From: Aquirhabdus parva
GTDB taxonomy: Bacteria > Pseudomonadota > Gammaproteobacteria > Pseudomonadales > Moraxellaceae
Direction of reading: 5' to 3'
Assembly: GCF_003351745.1 (NCBI RefSeq)
Contig: NZ_CP031222.1
Location: 1,408,207 to 1,472,206, forward strand
Length of the DNA stretch: 64,000 bases
Shown here one piece after another: positions 63,255 to 64,000 of this stretch. Numbering within the stretch: the stretch's first letter is position 1; every line of letters starts with the position of its first letter. Both the position numbers and the translations under genes were made by a program. The notes beneath the pieces are model-generated. The model had not been told where the DNA came from. It did no database searches and saw only the letters and a program-made list of their open reading frames with translations.

Positions 63255-64000
63255 ATGCCCCCGTTTATTTTAGTCGATGGCTCATATTATTTATTCCGTG
63301 CATTTCATGCCTTACCACCATTAACAACATCGCAAGGTCAAACAACCAATGCGATTAAAGGGGCTTTGTCTGCGCTACAGAAATTGATGCGCCGTATGCA
63401 ACCGACCCATATGGCTGTGGTGTTTGATACGCCTGAACCGACATTTCGTCATCAGCTTTCCCCCGAGTACAAAGCCCATCGACCAGCAATGCCATCAGAG
63501 CTGTCGACACAGATTCCTTACCTCCATGCAATTATTAAAGGTTTAGGGATTCCATTATTATTGCTGCCGGGTGCAGAAGCTGATGATTTGATTGGTACTT
63601 TGGCTAAACGTGCTGTGACTGAAGGTCATCACGTGTTGATTTCAACAGGTGATAAAGATATGGCGCAGTTGGTCAATGACCATATCAAACTAGAAGACAG
63701 TTTTCGTGATCAGGTACTGGATCATGATGGCGTTATCGCAAAATTTGGGGTGCGTCCAGATCAAATCATCGATTACTTAACATTGATGGGCGATGCCTCT
63801 GATGGTATCGCAGGCGTACCGGGTGTGGGCAAGGTCACAGCGGCTAAGCTCTTAAATCAATATCAAACGATTGGTGGCATTTTAGAAAATGCCCATCTCA
63901 TTAAGGGTAAAGTCGGTGAGAGCATTCGTGAGAATGCCGACAAAATTCCCTTGAATCATCAACTGGCCAGTATCGTCTGTGATTTACCTCTGGCATTAGA
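63255..64000 (+). CDS. polA: DNA polymerase I, N-terminal part (runs off the window)
   Basis: Only the first 248 codons are in the window. They encode the 5'-3' exonuclease domain: FILVDGSYYLFRAFHALPPL with the first metal Asp, VVFDTPEPTFRHQLSPEYKAHR, GAEADDLIGTLA, STGDKDMAQLVN and the helix-hairpin-helix DGIAGVPGVGKVTAAKLL. GGAGAG before the ATG at 63255. The frame is open to the right edge. PolA removes RNA primers and fills gaps in repair and lagging-strand maturation. Confidence 0.96.
   Translation, partial: MPPFILVDGSYYLFRAFHALPPLTTSQGQTTNAIKGALSALQKLMRRMQPTHMAVVFDTPEPTFRHQLSPEYKAHRPAMPSELSTQIPYLHAIIKGLGIPLLLLPGAEADDLIGTLAKRAVTEGHHVLISTGDKDMAQLVNDHIKLEDSFRDQVLDHDGVIAKFGVRPDQIIDYLTLMGDASDGIAGVPGVGKVTAAKLLNQYQTIGGILENAHLIKGKVGESIRENADKIPLNHQLASIVCDLPLAL

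Noticed and set aside
1-64000. Mobile elements, CRISPR, toxin-antitoxin or phage defence genes
   Set aside because: I looked for transposases, integrases, regular spaced repeats, tRNA-flanked islands and paired small toxin-antitoxin frames; none was seen. The window is core genome.

Overview
The window is ordinary chromosomal DNA of a gammaproteobacterium, most likely of the family Moraxellaceae (Acinetobacter or a close relative). This rests on recognising housekeeping proteins by eye (PurL, Cca, AlaA, RpoH, DnaE, Mfd), on an AT-leaning base composition, and on a type II secretion ATPase gene (gspE) standing apart from other gsp genes, as is usual in Acinetobacter. No genus-level search could be run. 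I found no rRNA, tRNA, CRISPR array, prophage, integrase or insertion sequence. I did not find a new defence or mobile system; the points of interest are small genes, fused or extended genes, and regulatory DNA.

Layout. 1-5.1 kb: 3' end of a TolC/NodT-type efflux channel, a UPF0016 membrane protein, then a YafC-like LysR regulator divergent from a YdhP-like MFS exporter and dkgB. 5.1-9.5 kb: a DUF3592-like membrane protein, hemL, a small FKBP isomerase, a DUF1993 protein and cca. 9.7-16.2 kb: a hemolysin III protein, a DMT exporter divergent from an AraC regulator, gspE followed by a GNAT and an NTF2-like protein, DUF1304 with a decayed gene fragment ahead of it, and a periplasmic DUF3108 protein. 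16.3-19.6 kb: a short ModE-like regulator, yaeQ, yfcF, a class II aldolase and a small lipoprotein. 19.7-25.8 kb, all leftward: dgt-ruvA-ruvB, rpoH, then DUF423-thiS-unknown gene-thiG with overlapping ends.

26-41.4 kb: a LysR regulator, modABC behind a clear ModE operator, purL with a small NIF3/YqfO-like gene, an enoyl-CoA hydratase/isomerase, a TPR lipoprotein, trmJ-cysE, a lone Hpt protein and dnaE. 41.5-50.8 kb: a 31-residue histidine-rich lipoprotein placed just after a terminator, a secreted DUF1566 protein, alaA with a 105-residue N-terminal extension, msrB-gpx, and lysS-mfd. 51-64 kb: amtB behind two similar 19-bp repeats, DUF805, ndh, an M61 peptidase, an acyl-CoA synthetase, a photolyase, rluE divergent from icd (as in E. 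coli), a low-molecular-weight phosphatase-like protein, an FMN reductase, and the start of polA, which runs off the window.

Working connections. The ModE-like regulator (16.4 kb) and the ModE operator in front of modABC (29.2 kb) form a plausible molybdate circuit, although both ModE and ModC lack the molybdate-binding Mop/TOBE domains seen in E. coli. LysR/MFS/dkgB and AraC/DMT are two regulator-transporter pairs with candidate operators between them. msrB-gpx handle oxidative damage, photolyase and RuvAB handle DNA damage, and DnaE, Mfd and PolA are core replication and repair genes. Many convergent gene pairs share strong bidirectional terminators.
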